Positions 17,441 to 25,785 of a DNA stretch of 64,000 nt are shown here, in pieces; the stretch's first letter is position 1; the number at the start of each line of letters is the position of its first letter. The notes beneath the pieces are model-generated. The model had not been told where the DNA came from, ran no database searches, and was given only the letters and a program-made list of their open reading frames with translations. The stretch is taken from positions 28,809 to 92,808 of the forward strand of contig CAKTDV010000010.1 of NCBI GenBank assembly GCA_934546745.1, written 5' to 3'. The position numbers and the translations under genes are program-made. This DNA comes from an uncultured Desulfovibrio sp. (lineage in GTDB: Bacteria; Desulfobacterota; Desulfovibrionia; Desulfovibrionales; Desulfovibrionaceae).

Positions 17441-18796
17441 TCAGAACGCGCCGTCCAGTAGGGCCACGCGCAGCCCCTGGGGGGTCAGTTCCAGGGGGCG
17501 CACGGGGATCAGGCGGTGCGATTCCGCCGCCTGTGCCGCTTCCGGCGGCAGCAGGCAGGGCACGTAATATTCGTTGACGCCCTTGAGCGGACGCCGGCTC
17601 CGGCGGGCGTCCTCCAGCGGAACTTCGGGCAGAGGGGTTTCAGGAGCCGCCAGCAGGCGCGGCAGGCGCAACTGCGCCCTCCTGAAGGCGCGTTGCCGCT
17701 CCGCGATGGCGGCCCGTACCCGCGCCGCGCGCTCCTGTTTGAGCCGTTGCGGCAGGTGGCCGTCCATGGCGTCCGCCGCCGTGCCGGGACGGCGCGAATA
17801 GGGGAACACGTGGGCATAGCTGAACGGGAGGCGCCGGATGAGATCCAGCAGGCGGCGGACATCCTCTTCCCGTTCTCCGGGAAAGCCCAGCAGCATGTCC
17901 GCCCCCAGCGCCATGACGGGCCAGTGCCCGTGCAGGCTTTCTACGGCGCGTTCCAGCATGTCCGCCGTGTAGTGGCCGCGTCCCATGCGGCGCAGGATAT
18001 CGGGAGAGGCGTGTTGCAGGGAAATATGAAGATGGGGACAGACCATGCGGCAGGATTGCAGGATGTCCAGCCCCCGCGCGTCGAGCTGCGACGGTTCCAG
18101 CGAGCTGATGCGCAGCCGCGCGCGTCCCGCGAATTCCGGCGCAAGGGCGGCGTCGAGGCGCTGGAGAAGGCTCCAGAAATCGCCGAATTCCGGCCTGTCG
18201 CGTCCGTACTGGCGCAGATTGATGCCGGAAATCATGAGTTCCGCATATCCGGCCTCCAGCAGGCGGCGGGCCTCGCGAACGGCGTCAAAGGGATCGCGGC
18301 TGCGGCAGGGGCCCCGCGTCAGGGGGACGATGCAGTAGGTGCAGCGGTGGCGGCAACCGTCCTGGACCTTCAGTACGGGGCGTGCCCGGCGAAAACCGGA
18401 GATCGCAAAGGGCGGAAAGGCGCCGTCGCCGCCGTCCGCATCCGCCGGGCCGCGGGAAGCGTCCGGCCCGGCCAGCAGGCGGCTTTTGAATTCCTGCGGC
18501 ACGATGGCGTCGGGCACGCCGTCGCCCGTCGCCTGTCCGGCGGCAAGGCGCGCCGCGCAGCCTGTCAGCACAACGCGCGCGCCGGGCGCATCGCGGCGCA
18601 GACGGGCGACGGCATGACGGGCATCGCGTTCTCCGCGCGCCGTGATGGCGCAGGAGTTGACGCAGACGACGTCAGCCGCGCCGGGATTGTCGCATTCCGT
18701 GCCGCCCCGCGCGATCCATGCCTCGCGCAGAGCCTGCGTCTCGTATTGGTTGACTTTACAGCCGAAGGTGACAAAGTGAAATTTCCACGCGCACAT
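17441..18796 (-). CDS. mtaB: tRNA t6A37 methylthiotransferase MtaB
   Basis: A 451-residue radical-SAM methylthiotransferase that converts t6A to ms2t6A at tRNA position 37. The N-terminal UPF0004 domain supplies C13 (FGCKVNQYET), C49 (NSCAIT) and C80 (TGCAA) for one iron-sulfur cluster; the radical-SAM CxxxCxxC is C148, C152, C155 (QDGCRHRCTYCIVPLTRG). FGCKVNQYETQ is typical of MtaB rather than MiaB or RimO. The start at MCAWKF follows family alignment; a longer TTG start at 18832 is possible. It is divergent from the M15 peptidase gene, whose start lies 53 bases away. Confidence 0.93.
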   Translation of the reverse strand: MCAWKFHFVTFGCKVNQYETQALREAWIARGGTECDNPGAADVVCVNSCAITARGERDARHAVARLRRDAPGARVVLTGCAARLAAGQATGDGVPDAIVPQEFKSRLLAGPDASRGPADADGGDGAFPPFAISGFRRARPVLKVQDGCRHRCTYCIVPLTRGPCRSRDPFDAVREARRLLEAGYAELMISGINLRQYGRDRPEFGDFWSLLQRLDAALAPEFAGRARLRISSLEPSQLDARGLDILQSCRMVCPHLHISLQHASPDILRRMGRGHYTADMLERAVESLHGHWPVMALGADMLLGFPGEREEDVRRLLDLIRRLPFSYAHVFPYSRRPGTAADAMDGHLPQRLKQERAARVRAAIAERQRAFRRAQLRLPRLLAAPETPLPEVPLEDARRSRRPLKGVNEYYVPCLLPPEAAQAAESHRLIPVRPLELTPQGLRVALLDGAF

Positions 18797-18849
18797 ACCT
18801 TTGGATGTACGCAAATGGGCCGCGCTTGACAAGTGGAGGTTCCTTGCCC

Positions 18850-19716
18850 ATGCCCCTTCCCCGCGCTCGCCGGATTTTTCGCGGTCTGGTCTTCTGGCTT
18901 TCGCTTGCGCTCTTTCTTTTTCACCTCCTCCCCTGCCGCCTCTCCGCTTCCTCCGTCCGGGAAGCGCCGTCCGCCCCTTCTGGGCTGTCGGGGTACTGCG
19001 GCGGCGTCCCTGATCCCTGGCTGACGGCGGAGGAGGAGCTGGATCTGCGGTGTCTGCTGGCCGTCTACCCGTCCATCCGTCACAGCGCCGTCGAACGTGG
19101 CGGCGCTGTGCTGCTGATCATGGAGGACGGCAGGCGCGTGCCCTACCGTTCCGTCCCGCCCGACCCCGGCGACGTGAAGGAAAGCATGCGCCAGCCCTAC
19201 CCGCCGGAACCCCTGCGGCCCGCGACACCGGAAGGGGTCGCGCCCGGCCGCCAGCGCTCTCCGGCGCTGCTGGAGGCGCTCTACGGTTCTTCCCGGCGCG
19301 AGGTTCAGGCGCGGCTTGTTTCCGTACCGATGCCGCGTGGCTCCGTGGCCGTGCACCAGGAGGCGGCGGGGGCCTTTGGGCGTGTGGCGTCCCGCCTGCG
19401 GGAAGCCCTGCGCCGGGATCCCTCCCTGCGCCCCTGGCTGAAACCCGACGGCGGCTTTGCCTGGAGGCGCATTGCGGGCGAAACGCGCCGCAGCGCCCAT
19501 GCCTACGGCATCGCCGTAGATCTCAGCGCCGGCCGCGCGCCGTACTGGCGCTGGGGCGGTCCTCGCCCCCATCCGCTGCAATGGAGCTATCCGGCGGCCA
19601 TTGTCCGGGCCTTTGAGGCCGAAGGCTTCATCTGGGGGGGGAAGTGGCATGAATACGACATCATGCACTTTGAATACCGGCCGGAGCTGCTCTGCAAGGC
19701 CAGATCCGGACAGTGA
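18850..19716 (+). CDS. Exported M15-type peptidase
   Basis: A 288-residue protein with an N-terminal hydrophobic signal or anchor (GLVFWLSLALFLFHLL). The C-terminal 120 residues match D-alanyl-D-alanine carboxypeptidase/endopeptidase M15: SAHAYGIAVDLS supplies the zinc ligands His and Asp, and WHEYDIMHFEYRPELL supplies the catalytic Glu region and last His. It would trim peptidoglycan cross-links in the periplasm. GGAGG lies 10 bases before ATG 18850; a TTG at 18844 has better spacing and is an alternative start. Confidence 0.85.
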   Translation: MPLPRARRIFRGLVFWLSLALFLFHLLPCRLSASSVREAPSAPSGLSGYCGGVPDPWLTAEEELDLRCLLAVYPSIRHSAVERGGAVLLIMEDGRRVPYRSVPPDPGDVKESMRQPYPPEPLRPATPEGVAPGRQRSPALLEALYGSSRREVQARLVSVPMPRGSVAVHQEAAGAFGRVASRLREALRRDPSLRPWLKPDGGFAWRRIAGETRRSAHAYGIAVDLSAGRAPYWRWGGPRPHPLQWSYPAAIVRAFEAEGFIWGGKWHEYDIMHFEYRPELLCKARSGQ

Positions 19717-19725
19717 TCCGGAAGG

Positions 19726-19790
19726 ACGCCGCCCGCGCGCGGCGGAAAAAAACGCGGTTTTTTCCTGTGGCCAGGCGCGGGCATCCGTAC
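19726..19790 (+). repeat. Dispersed intergenic repeat, family A copy 2 (partial)
   Basis: GCGGAAAAAAACGCGGTTTT and AGGCGCGGGCATCC resemble the plus-strand text at 14450-14490 (GCGGAGAAAACGCTGTTTTT and GAGCGCGGGCGTCC). It sits between two convergent genes and has a small GCGGAAAAAA/TTTTTTCC hairpin, so it may also terminate transcription. Confidence 0.5.
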
Positions 19791-20536
19791 TATTCGCCGG
19801 TGGCGGCGGCCTCATCCACGACCCAGACGAGATCGCCGACGCGCGGGCGCACCATCTGGGCGGGGAGGGTGGGTTCGGCCAGCAGGTTGAGCGCCCTGGA
19901 GAGAACGTCGTGCTTTTCCCTGCCGGTCACGAGGAACATGCAGAGACGCGCGTTGTTGATGACGGGCAGGGTGAGCGTCAGTCTGTCCGCCTTGCGTTCG
20001 GGAACGTACTGATCGATGACGAGGCGTTTCTGTTCCACAAGAGCGGGGGAGTCGGGGAAGATGGAGCCTGTGTGTCCGTCGTCGCCCATGCCGAGGAGCA
20101 TGAAGTCAAAGCGGGGAAGGTCGTCGGGGCCGAGATGGAATTCGGTCCGTATCTGCTGTTCATAGCGGACCGCGGCCTCCACGGGATCGGCGTCGCCGCG
20201 CATGCGGTAGAAGTGGGTGGCGGGAACGTGACTGAGCAGCTCGCGGCGGGCGAGGCCGTAGTTGCTGTCGGGATGATCGGGGCCGACGCAGCGTTCGTCC
20301 ACCCAGAAGAAGATCATCTTGTCCCAGGGAAGGCGATCGGCCCAGTCGCTCTTCGCCAGCAGCCGGAAGAGGGGAATGGGCGTGTGCCCGCCGGAGAGCG
20401 CGATGGTGAACGCGCCGCGCTCGCTGACGGCCTCCTCGCAGGCGGCGGCGAGAATGTGGGCCGCGCGTTCCGCCATGGCTGCGGGATCCCTGTGGATATG
20501 AACGGAAAGATGGATGGAGCGGCTGCGGCCTTTCAT
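19790..20536 (-). CDS. pgl: 6-phosphogluconolactonase
   Basis: A 248-residue enzyme hydrolysing 6-phosphogluconolactone in the oxidative pentose phosphate pathway. Family motifs: IALSGGHTPIPLFRLL, the WDKMIFFWVDERCVGPDHPDSNYGLAR block and MGDDGHTGSIFPDSPAL. Length fits the family. AAGGAG lies 9 bases before the ATG. Neither zwf nor gnd is next to it; the gene upstream is an uncharacterised membrane protein on the same strand. Confidence 0.93.
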   Translation of the reverse strand: MKGRSRSIHLSVHIHRDPAAMAERAAHILAAACEEAVSERGAFTIALSGGHTPIPLFRLLAKSDWADRLPWDKMIFFWVDERCVGPDHPDSNYGLARRELLSHVPATHFYRMRGDADPVEAAVRYEQQIRTEFHLGPDDLPRFDFMLLGMGDDGHTGSIFPDSPALVEQKRLVIDQYVPERKADRLTLTLPVINNARLCMFLVTGREKHDVLSRALNLLAEPTLPAQMVRPRVGDLVWVVDEAAATGE

Positions 20537-20569
20537 TGCTGTGATCTCCTTGACGGGCTGGGATTGGTA

Positions 20570-21616
20570 TTACTGTATGTCTTCGGGAAGGCTGAGAACC
20601 TCGACGTCGTAGAGGACCTGTCCCGTATCGACGGCCATGCTGTACCAGCGCGCTTTGCAGACAAGGGAGGGAGAGGACAGCAGCGCCTGCGCCTCCGCAT
20701 CGCTTCTGTCCATGTCGATGGTCCAGCGGTGCTCAAAGTCCGCGCCGGGAGCGGTGTGTTCCGCCGAGTTGAGATTGCGCGAGAGCAGTTCCCTGCCGTC
20801 GGGTGTCTGAAGCGACGCCAGCAGGTTGACGCTGTCGATGCGCCGGGAACTCTTGTTGCGGGCCAGCACATGAATGACCGTAAGCACGGTGCGGCCGTCG
20901 GAGATCATGCCGGTGGAGGCGGTGCAGCTTTCCAGCGGGAGCAGGTTGCGCATGGTGTCCGCGGCGGCCTGGTTACGGCGCACATAGATCTGGCGTTTGG
21001 CCTCCTGACGCTGGAGGTGGGCGGCGCGGAAGGCGGCGACGGCCTGCTGGGCGTTGGCGAAGTCCGTGACGCGCCAGCCGTCGGGCGTGTTGGCGGCGGT
21101 GAACGCCAGCTGAAACGCCTGGTTGTTCAACTGCGGGTGTTTGACGGTGAAGGTGACGACCGCCATGTATTCGGAAACGCGTTGCAGGTGCATGGTGGCG
21201 CGTAACTGATCCACGAAATCCGGCGGCAGGACGATCAGGGGGCGAAGGAGGAGTTTTTCCTCGTCGGTCTCGTGTTCGGCGGCGGGCTTGGAGGTGTCGC
21301 GGAATTTTGCCAGCAGGGCGAGCTGGACGCGGTGCGTGATGCGTTCCCTCTGCTTCTCGCCGCGCTCAATGAAGGGGTAGCTTTGGGCGATGGCCGCGGA
21401 AAGGCTGGTAAATATGGGGGCGAAGTCGGCAACGCCGGCGAGTTTGGCGATCTGGCCCGGCTTGAGGGCCTCCTGAATCTGATCGGCAAGGTATTCCGGA
21501 CTCTTGTAATACTGATAGGCCTTCCAGCAGAAATAGCCGGTGACGGGCATCGCCACGATGAGAATCCCGGCAAGTATTTTGAGAAGGTGTTTTTTGACGG
21601 AGGCGAGAATGTTCAT
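20570..21616 (-). CDS. Membrane-anchored protein of unknown function
   Basis: A 348-residue protein that I do not recognise. One transmembrane segment lies at residues 11-33 (LKILAGILIVAMPVTGYFCWK), followed by a soluble, probably periplasmic part. The first half is helical (EYLADQIQEALKPGQIAKLAG, RITHRVQLALLAKF); the second half (RTVLTVIHVLARNKSSRRIDSVNLLASL) looks like a beta-rich domain. Its ATG overlaps the stop of the methyltransferase gene (TGATG junction) and GGAA lies 6 bases upstream, so the two are coupled. 33 bases separate it from pgl. Confidence 0.7.
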   Translation of the reverse strand: MNILASVKKHLLKILAGILIVAMPVTGYFCWKAYQYYKSPEYLADQIQEALKPGQIAKLAGVADFAPIFTSLSAAIAQSYPFIERGEKQRERITHRVQLALLAKFRDTSKPAAEHETDEEKLLLRPLIVLPPDFVDQLRATMHLQRVSEYMAVVTFTVKHPQLNNQAFQLAFTAANTPDGWRVTDFANAQQAVAAFRAAHLQRQEAKRQIYVRRNQAAADTMRNLLPLESCTASTGMISDGRTVLTVIHVLARNKSSRRIDSVNLLASLQTPDGRELLSRNLNSAEHTAPGADFEHRWTIDMDRSDAEAQALLSSPSLVCKARWYSMAVDTGQVLYDVEVLSLPEDIQ

Positions 21617-22446
21617 CACACGTTCCTTTGCGGTCTGAGGCCTTCGGATGCGGCGACGGCCGGCGGATGGGGGGGCCGCGGGGAGAAGGCGGGTCTGTCC
21701 CCAGGGCGCGGGGAGCGGCACGGAACCCGCAGCCGCTGCGGCTGTCGGGACAGCGTCGACTGTGGTTCCAGCCTGTCTTCCAGCGGGCGCAAGGGCAGGA
21801 ACAGTCCTGTCAGAGGGCGGCTGGGGCCGAAATCGCAGCGCAGGACGCACCATGCGCCCAGCGGCAGGGGCAGCCGCCAGAGCGTCCCGGACAGGCCGCG
21901 CGCCCTCCAGCAGGCTGGCGGGCCGAAAAACAGGCTGCGGCATGCGGGGGCGCGTCCGCCGCAGTCGCGTACCAGTCTCCAGACATCGCGGGGCCAGCGC
22001 AGGCGGATCGGAGCCTCGGCGCTTCTCCAGAGAAGGCCGTACAGGGACAGCGCGTTCCAGAAGGCGACGGCAAAGCCGCGCGAGGCCGTGCGATACGCTT
22101 CGGCCACGGCGGAGGCCAGATCGCCGCCCGGCGCGGCGGCGTCCAGCAGCGTCCAGTCAAATTCCCCGTCGTCAAAGGGAAGATGGGCGTCGGACGCGGC
22201 GAAAATCTCCGTTCCTCTGGGGGCGCGGCGCAGCGCGCGCTGGCGCGCCTCCCGATCGTGTTCGCAGGCCGTGACGTCAAAGCCGCAGGAGCGCAGACGT
22301 GACAGCATGTGCCCGTTGCCGCAGTTGATGTAGAGGAGCCGTCGTCCCTGATCCGGCCACGCGCCAAGAAAGATCCGCAGGAGCTCTTCCTGCTGCGACA
22401 GGACGGGATAACCCCGGAAAACGGCGGGCCGCAAGGTCGTTGGCAT
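21616..22446 (-). CDS. Class I SAM-dependent methyltransferase
   Basis: A 276-residue protein. Motif I LLYINCGNGHML at residues 37-48 replaces the usual acidic residue at the start of the SAM loop with Y-I-N, and motif II/IV are TACEHDREAR and FDWTLLDAAAP. Residues 150-275 are rich in Arg, Pro and Trp and unlike a catalytic core, perhaps a substrate or membrane-contact region. The target is unknown. It is co-transcribed with the membrane protein downstream through a one-base overlap. Confidence 0.75.
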   Translation of the reverse strand: MPTTLRPAVFRGYPVLSQQEELLRIFLGAWPDQGRRLLYINCGNGHMLSRLRSCGFDVTACEHDREARQRALRRAPRGTEIFAASDAHLPFDDGEFDWTLLDAAAPGGDLASAVAEAYRTASRGFAVAFWNALSLYGLLWRSAEAPIRLRWPRDVWRLVRDCGGRAPACRSLFFGPPACWRARGLSGTLWRLPLPLGAWCVLRCDFGPSRPLTGLFLPLRPLEDRLEPQSTLSRQPQRLRVPCRSPRPGDRPAFSPRPPHPPAVAASEGLRPQRNV

Positions 22447-22566
22447 GAGCTGCTCGTGGTTCTTTTCTGGGCATTATTTGCCAAAGCCGCGCAAAAGGCA
22501 AGCGGCGCGCCCGCCGGACGGTTTGCGGACTGTTCGCGGGCGGGCACGCTGGCCCGTGCCGGCGTG

Positions 22567-23808
22567 TCAGCGGTACATGGGAAGCAGATCGAAGACAAAG
22601 AGCGTGTGGAAGACGGCCACGGCGATACCGTACGCCAGCAGCAGGGGCACGGTGGCCGCGCCGCCCGGCGCGCGGTACGCCCCTTGCGGCGCGCGGTCGC
22701 GGCGGCAGGCGCGCAGCAGCAGGGCGGGGACGATGACGGACCAGACCGAGGCGGCCAGACCGGCCCAGCCGATGGCGGGCAGGAAGCCGTCGGGCCAGAT
22801 GATGCCGCAGAGCATGGGCGGCACGAAGGTGATCAGCATGGTCTTGGTGCGGCCCTGGCGGCTGTCGTCAAAGCCACAGAGGTCGGCCATGTAATCGAAC
22901 AGGCCGAGGCCCGCGCCGAGGAAGGAGGTCGCCACGGCCAGCAGCGAGAAGGTTTCCAGCATCTTGAGAATGAGGCCGCTGAGCGCGCTGCCGGAGGCCG
23001 CCACCAGATCGCCCACGTTGCCGCCCGCGGCGATGATGTCCCTGAAGGCCGCGCGGGGAATGATGCCGTCGGCGGCGGTGATCCAGACGAGATAGCAGGC
23101 CAGCGCCATCAGTGTGCCGTTGCGCAGACAGGTGTTGATGGTGTGTCCGTCCTTGCCCAGATATTTGATGAGGCTCGGTACCGAGGCGTGGAAGCAGAAG
23201 GACGTCAGATAGGTGGAGGCCGCGCCGAAAAGGAAGATTGCCTCGCCGTCGTTTTCGCCGTCGAAGAGATTGCCCCACTGGGCGCGGTCGATCATGCCGC
23301 CGACGGACAGCAGGAAGGTGACGATCATGCCGCCCATCATGACGACGGAAAAGCGATCCACCGCTTTGGAACTCCACCAGACGCAGCCCGCCAGCAGCAG
23401 GGAGAACAGCAGGCTGGCCAGCACGCGCGGCGGCTCCATGCCGGAAGCGGAGGCCAGCGCCCGCGCCACGACCGATCCGCCGCCGCTGACGTAGGCGTAG
23501 ACCAGCGTATAGAGGACAAAGGCCAGCGAAAAGCCGTTGAAGGCGCTCCATCGGGGGCCGAGCGTCTCCCGCACCATGGTGTGCATGGTGTGGCCGCGTT
23601 CAAAGTGCAGGTTGACCTCCAGCAGGGCCTGGCTGGCCCGCAGCATGCAGAACCACGAAACAAAGAGCAGTACGGCGGACCAGCCGTACCACATGCCCGC
23701 CGAGATCATGGGCAGGCCCAGCATGCCCGCGCCGATGGCCGTTCCCGCCACCATCATGGAGCCGCCGAGGCGGCGCTGGAATGGTTCGCCGAATGCGTAT
23801 CTGTTCAT
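22567..23808 (-). CDS. Aromatic amino acid permease (HAAAP family)
   Basis: A 413-residue inner-membrane protein with about 11 hydrophobic segments. The N-terminal GGSMMVAGTAIGAGMLGLPM is the hallmark of the Mtr/TnaB/TyrP hydroxy/aromatic amino acid permease family; further matches are FCFHASVPSLIKYLGKD and FLGAGLGLFDYMAD. It should import tryptophan or tyrosine with protons. ATG 23808 has GAAGGAAG directly upstream. It is divergent from ettA. The precise substrate is not readable. Confidence 0.88.
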   Translation of the reverse strand: MNRYAFGEPFQRRLGGSMMVAGTAIGAGMLGLPMISAGMWYGWSAVLLFVSWFCMLRASQALLEVNLHFERGHTMHTMVRETLGPRWSAFNGFSLAFVLYTLVYAYVSGGGSVVARALASASGMEPPRVLASLLFSLLLAGCVWWSSKAVDRFSVVMMGGMIVTFLLSVGGMIDRAQWGNLFDGENDGEAIFLFGAASTYLTSFCFHASVPSLIKYLGKDGHTINTCLRNGTLMALACYLVWITAADGIIPRAAFRDIIAAGGNVGDLVAASGSALSGLILKMLETFSLLAVATSFLGAGLGLFDYMADLCGFDDSRQGRTKTMLITFVPPMLCGIIWPDGFLPAIGWAGLAASVWSVIVPALLLRACRRDRAPQGAYRAPGGAATVPLLLAYGIAVAVFHTLFVFDLLPMYR

Positions 23809-24041
23809 CTTCCTTCTCCCGGGACAAAAAACATAAGAAATCATGCTACCAGAGAGCGCGCGCCGGATCAAGGACGGTCGCGCCCGGCGCTTGCCAAAGC
23901 GGGCGGCGGCGGCTACCATCCCCTATTCCCCGTCCCGTATCTAGGAGGAGAGGGAGCGCGTTTCCTGACGTTCTCTGTGGGGACGCGGCCGCGACGGGTT
24001 TCGGGATGGGAGAGGTCTCAACCCCCAATAAGGATTTTTTG

Positions 24042-25724
24042 ATGAGCAACGAACCGGATAAGATTATCTATTCCATGATCCGCGTGTCCAAGCGTCACGG
24101 TCAGAAGGAAGTGCTGAAGGATATCAGCCTTTCCTATTTCTACGGTGCGAAGATTGGCGTGCTGGGGCTGAACGGCGCGGGCAAGTCCAGTCTGCTGAAG
24201 ATTCTGGCGGGCGTGGATACCGCCTTTGACGGCAAGACCGTGCTGGCGCCGGGATATACTGTCGGCTATCTGGAGCAGGAGCCGCTGGCCGGAGAGACGC
24301 GCACCGTGCGCGAGGTCGTCGAGGAGGGCGTGGCCGGGCTCAAGGCCATTGCCGACGCCTTTGAGGCCGTCAACGCCCGTTTTGCCGAGCCCATGGAACC
24401 GGAGGAAATGGACGCCCTCATTGAGAAGCAGGCCCGGATTCAGGAGGAAATGGACGCCAAGGGTGTCTGGGATCTGGATGCCCGCCTTGAAATGGCCATG
24501 GACGCCCTGCGTTGTCCTCCCCCGGATATGCCCGTCGACAGGGTTTCCGGCGGCGAACGGCGCCGTGTCGCCCTTTGCCGCCTGCTGTTGCAGGCCCCGG
24601 ACATCCTGCTGCTGGACGAACCCACCAACCATCTTGACGCCGAATCCGTCGCCTGGCTGGAGCGCTATCTCTCCACCTTCCCCGGCACGGTCATTGCCGT
24701 GACGCACGATCGCTATTTTCTTGACAATGTGGCGGGCTGGATTCTGGAGCTGGATCGCGGCCGGGGCATTCCGTGGAAGGGCAATTATTCCTCCTGGCTG
24801 GAACAGAAGCAAAAACGCCTTGCCAACGAGGAAAAGGCCGAGGCCGAACGCCGGAAGACGCTGGATCGCGAACTGGAATGGATCCGCATGTCGCCCAAGG
24901 GGCGTCATGCCAAGAGCAAGGCCCGCATCCATGCCTATGAGGCCATGCTTTCCCACGAAAGCGAGAAACGCGCGCCGGATTTGCAGATCTACATTCCGCC
25001 GGGGCCCAGGCTCGGCAGGAAGGTCATCGAATTTGACGGCGTGAGCAAGAGCATGGGCGATCGCCTGCTCATGGACTCCTTCAGCGCCGTGATTCCCGCC
25101 GGGGCCATTGTGGGCATCATCGGCCCCAACGGCGCGGGCAAGACGACGCTCTTCAAGATGCTGGCCGGTACGGAAAAGCCCGACGCGGGCACCATCGCCA
25201 TCGGCGATTCCGTACAGTTCGCCTATGTGGATCAGGGGCGCGAATCCCTGACGCCCGGCAAGACGGTCTACGAACTGATCAGCGACGGGCACGAGACCAT
25301 CCGGCTGGGCGGCCGCGAGGTCAACGCCCGCGCCTACTGCACGCGCTTCAACTTTCACGGCGCGGATCAGCAGAAAAAGGCGGAAGTGCTTTCCGGCGGC
25401 GAGCGCAACCGTCTGCATCTGGCGCGGATGCTCAAATCCGGGGCCAACGTGCTGCTGCTGGACGAACCCACCAACGATATTGACGTCAACACCATGCGCG
25501 CGCTGGAAGACGCGCTGGAGAACTTCGCGGGCTGCGTGCTGGTTGTCAGCCACGACCGCTGGTTCCTCGATCGTGTGGCGACGCATATCATGGCTTTTGA
25601 GGACGATGCGCGGGTGGATTTCTTCGAGGGCAACTTCTCTGAATATGAGGAGGACAGAAAGAAACGTCTTGGCAAGGACGCCGAGACGCCGCACCGTCTC
25701 AAGTTCCGTAAACTGACGCGCTGA
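24042..25724 (+). CDS. ettA: ABC-F protein EttA, energy-dependent translational throttle
   Basis: A 560-residue soluble ABC-F ATPase that gates the ribosome according to energy state. Two ABC domains: Walker A GLNGAGKSS (42-50) and GPNGAGKTT; signatures VSGGERRRVALCRLL and LSGGERNRLHLARML; Walker B LLLLDEPTNHLD and LLLLDEPTNDID. Between them lies the P-site tRNA-interaction linker (WIRMSPKGRHAKSKARI). IYSMIRVSKRHGQKEVLKDISLSYFYGAKIGVLG is typical of EttA rather than Uup. AAGGA lies 7 bases before the ATG. No transmembrane partner exists or is expected. Confidence 0.96.
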   Translation: MSNEPDKIIYSMIRVSKRHGQKEVLKDISLSYFYGAKIGVLGLNGAGKSSLLKILAGVDTAFDGKTVLAPGYTVGYLEQEPLAGETRTVREVVEEGVAGLKAIADAFEAVNARFAEPMEPEEMDALIEKQARIQEEMDAKGVWDLDARLEMAMDALRCPPPDMPVDRVSGGERRRVALCRLLLQAPDILLLDEPTNHLDAESVAWLERYLSTFPGTVIAVTHDRYFLDNVAGWILELDRGRGIPWKGNYSSWLEQKQKRLANEEKAEAERRKTLDRELEWIRMSPKGRHAKSKARIHAYEAMLSHESEKRAPDLQIYIPPGPRLGRKVIEFDGVSKSMGDRLLMDSFSAVIPAGAIVGIIGPNGAGKTTLFKMLAGTEKPDAGTIAIGDSVQFAYVDQGRESLTPGKTVYELISDGHETIRLGGREVNARAYCTRFNFHGADQQKKAEVLSGGERNRLHLARMLKSGANVLLLDEPTNDIDVNTMRALEDALENFAGCVLVVSHDRWFLDRVATHIMAFEDDARVDFFEGNFSEYEEDRKKRLGKDAETPHRLKFRKLTR

Positions 25725-25785
25725 CGCGGGGCCCTCTTTTTTCAACGCATGTTTCCGAACGCACACACGCGGGGAGGTTTTTTCG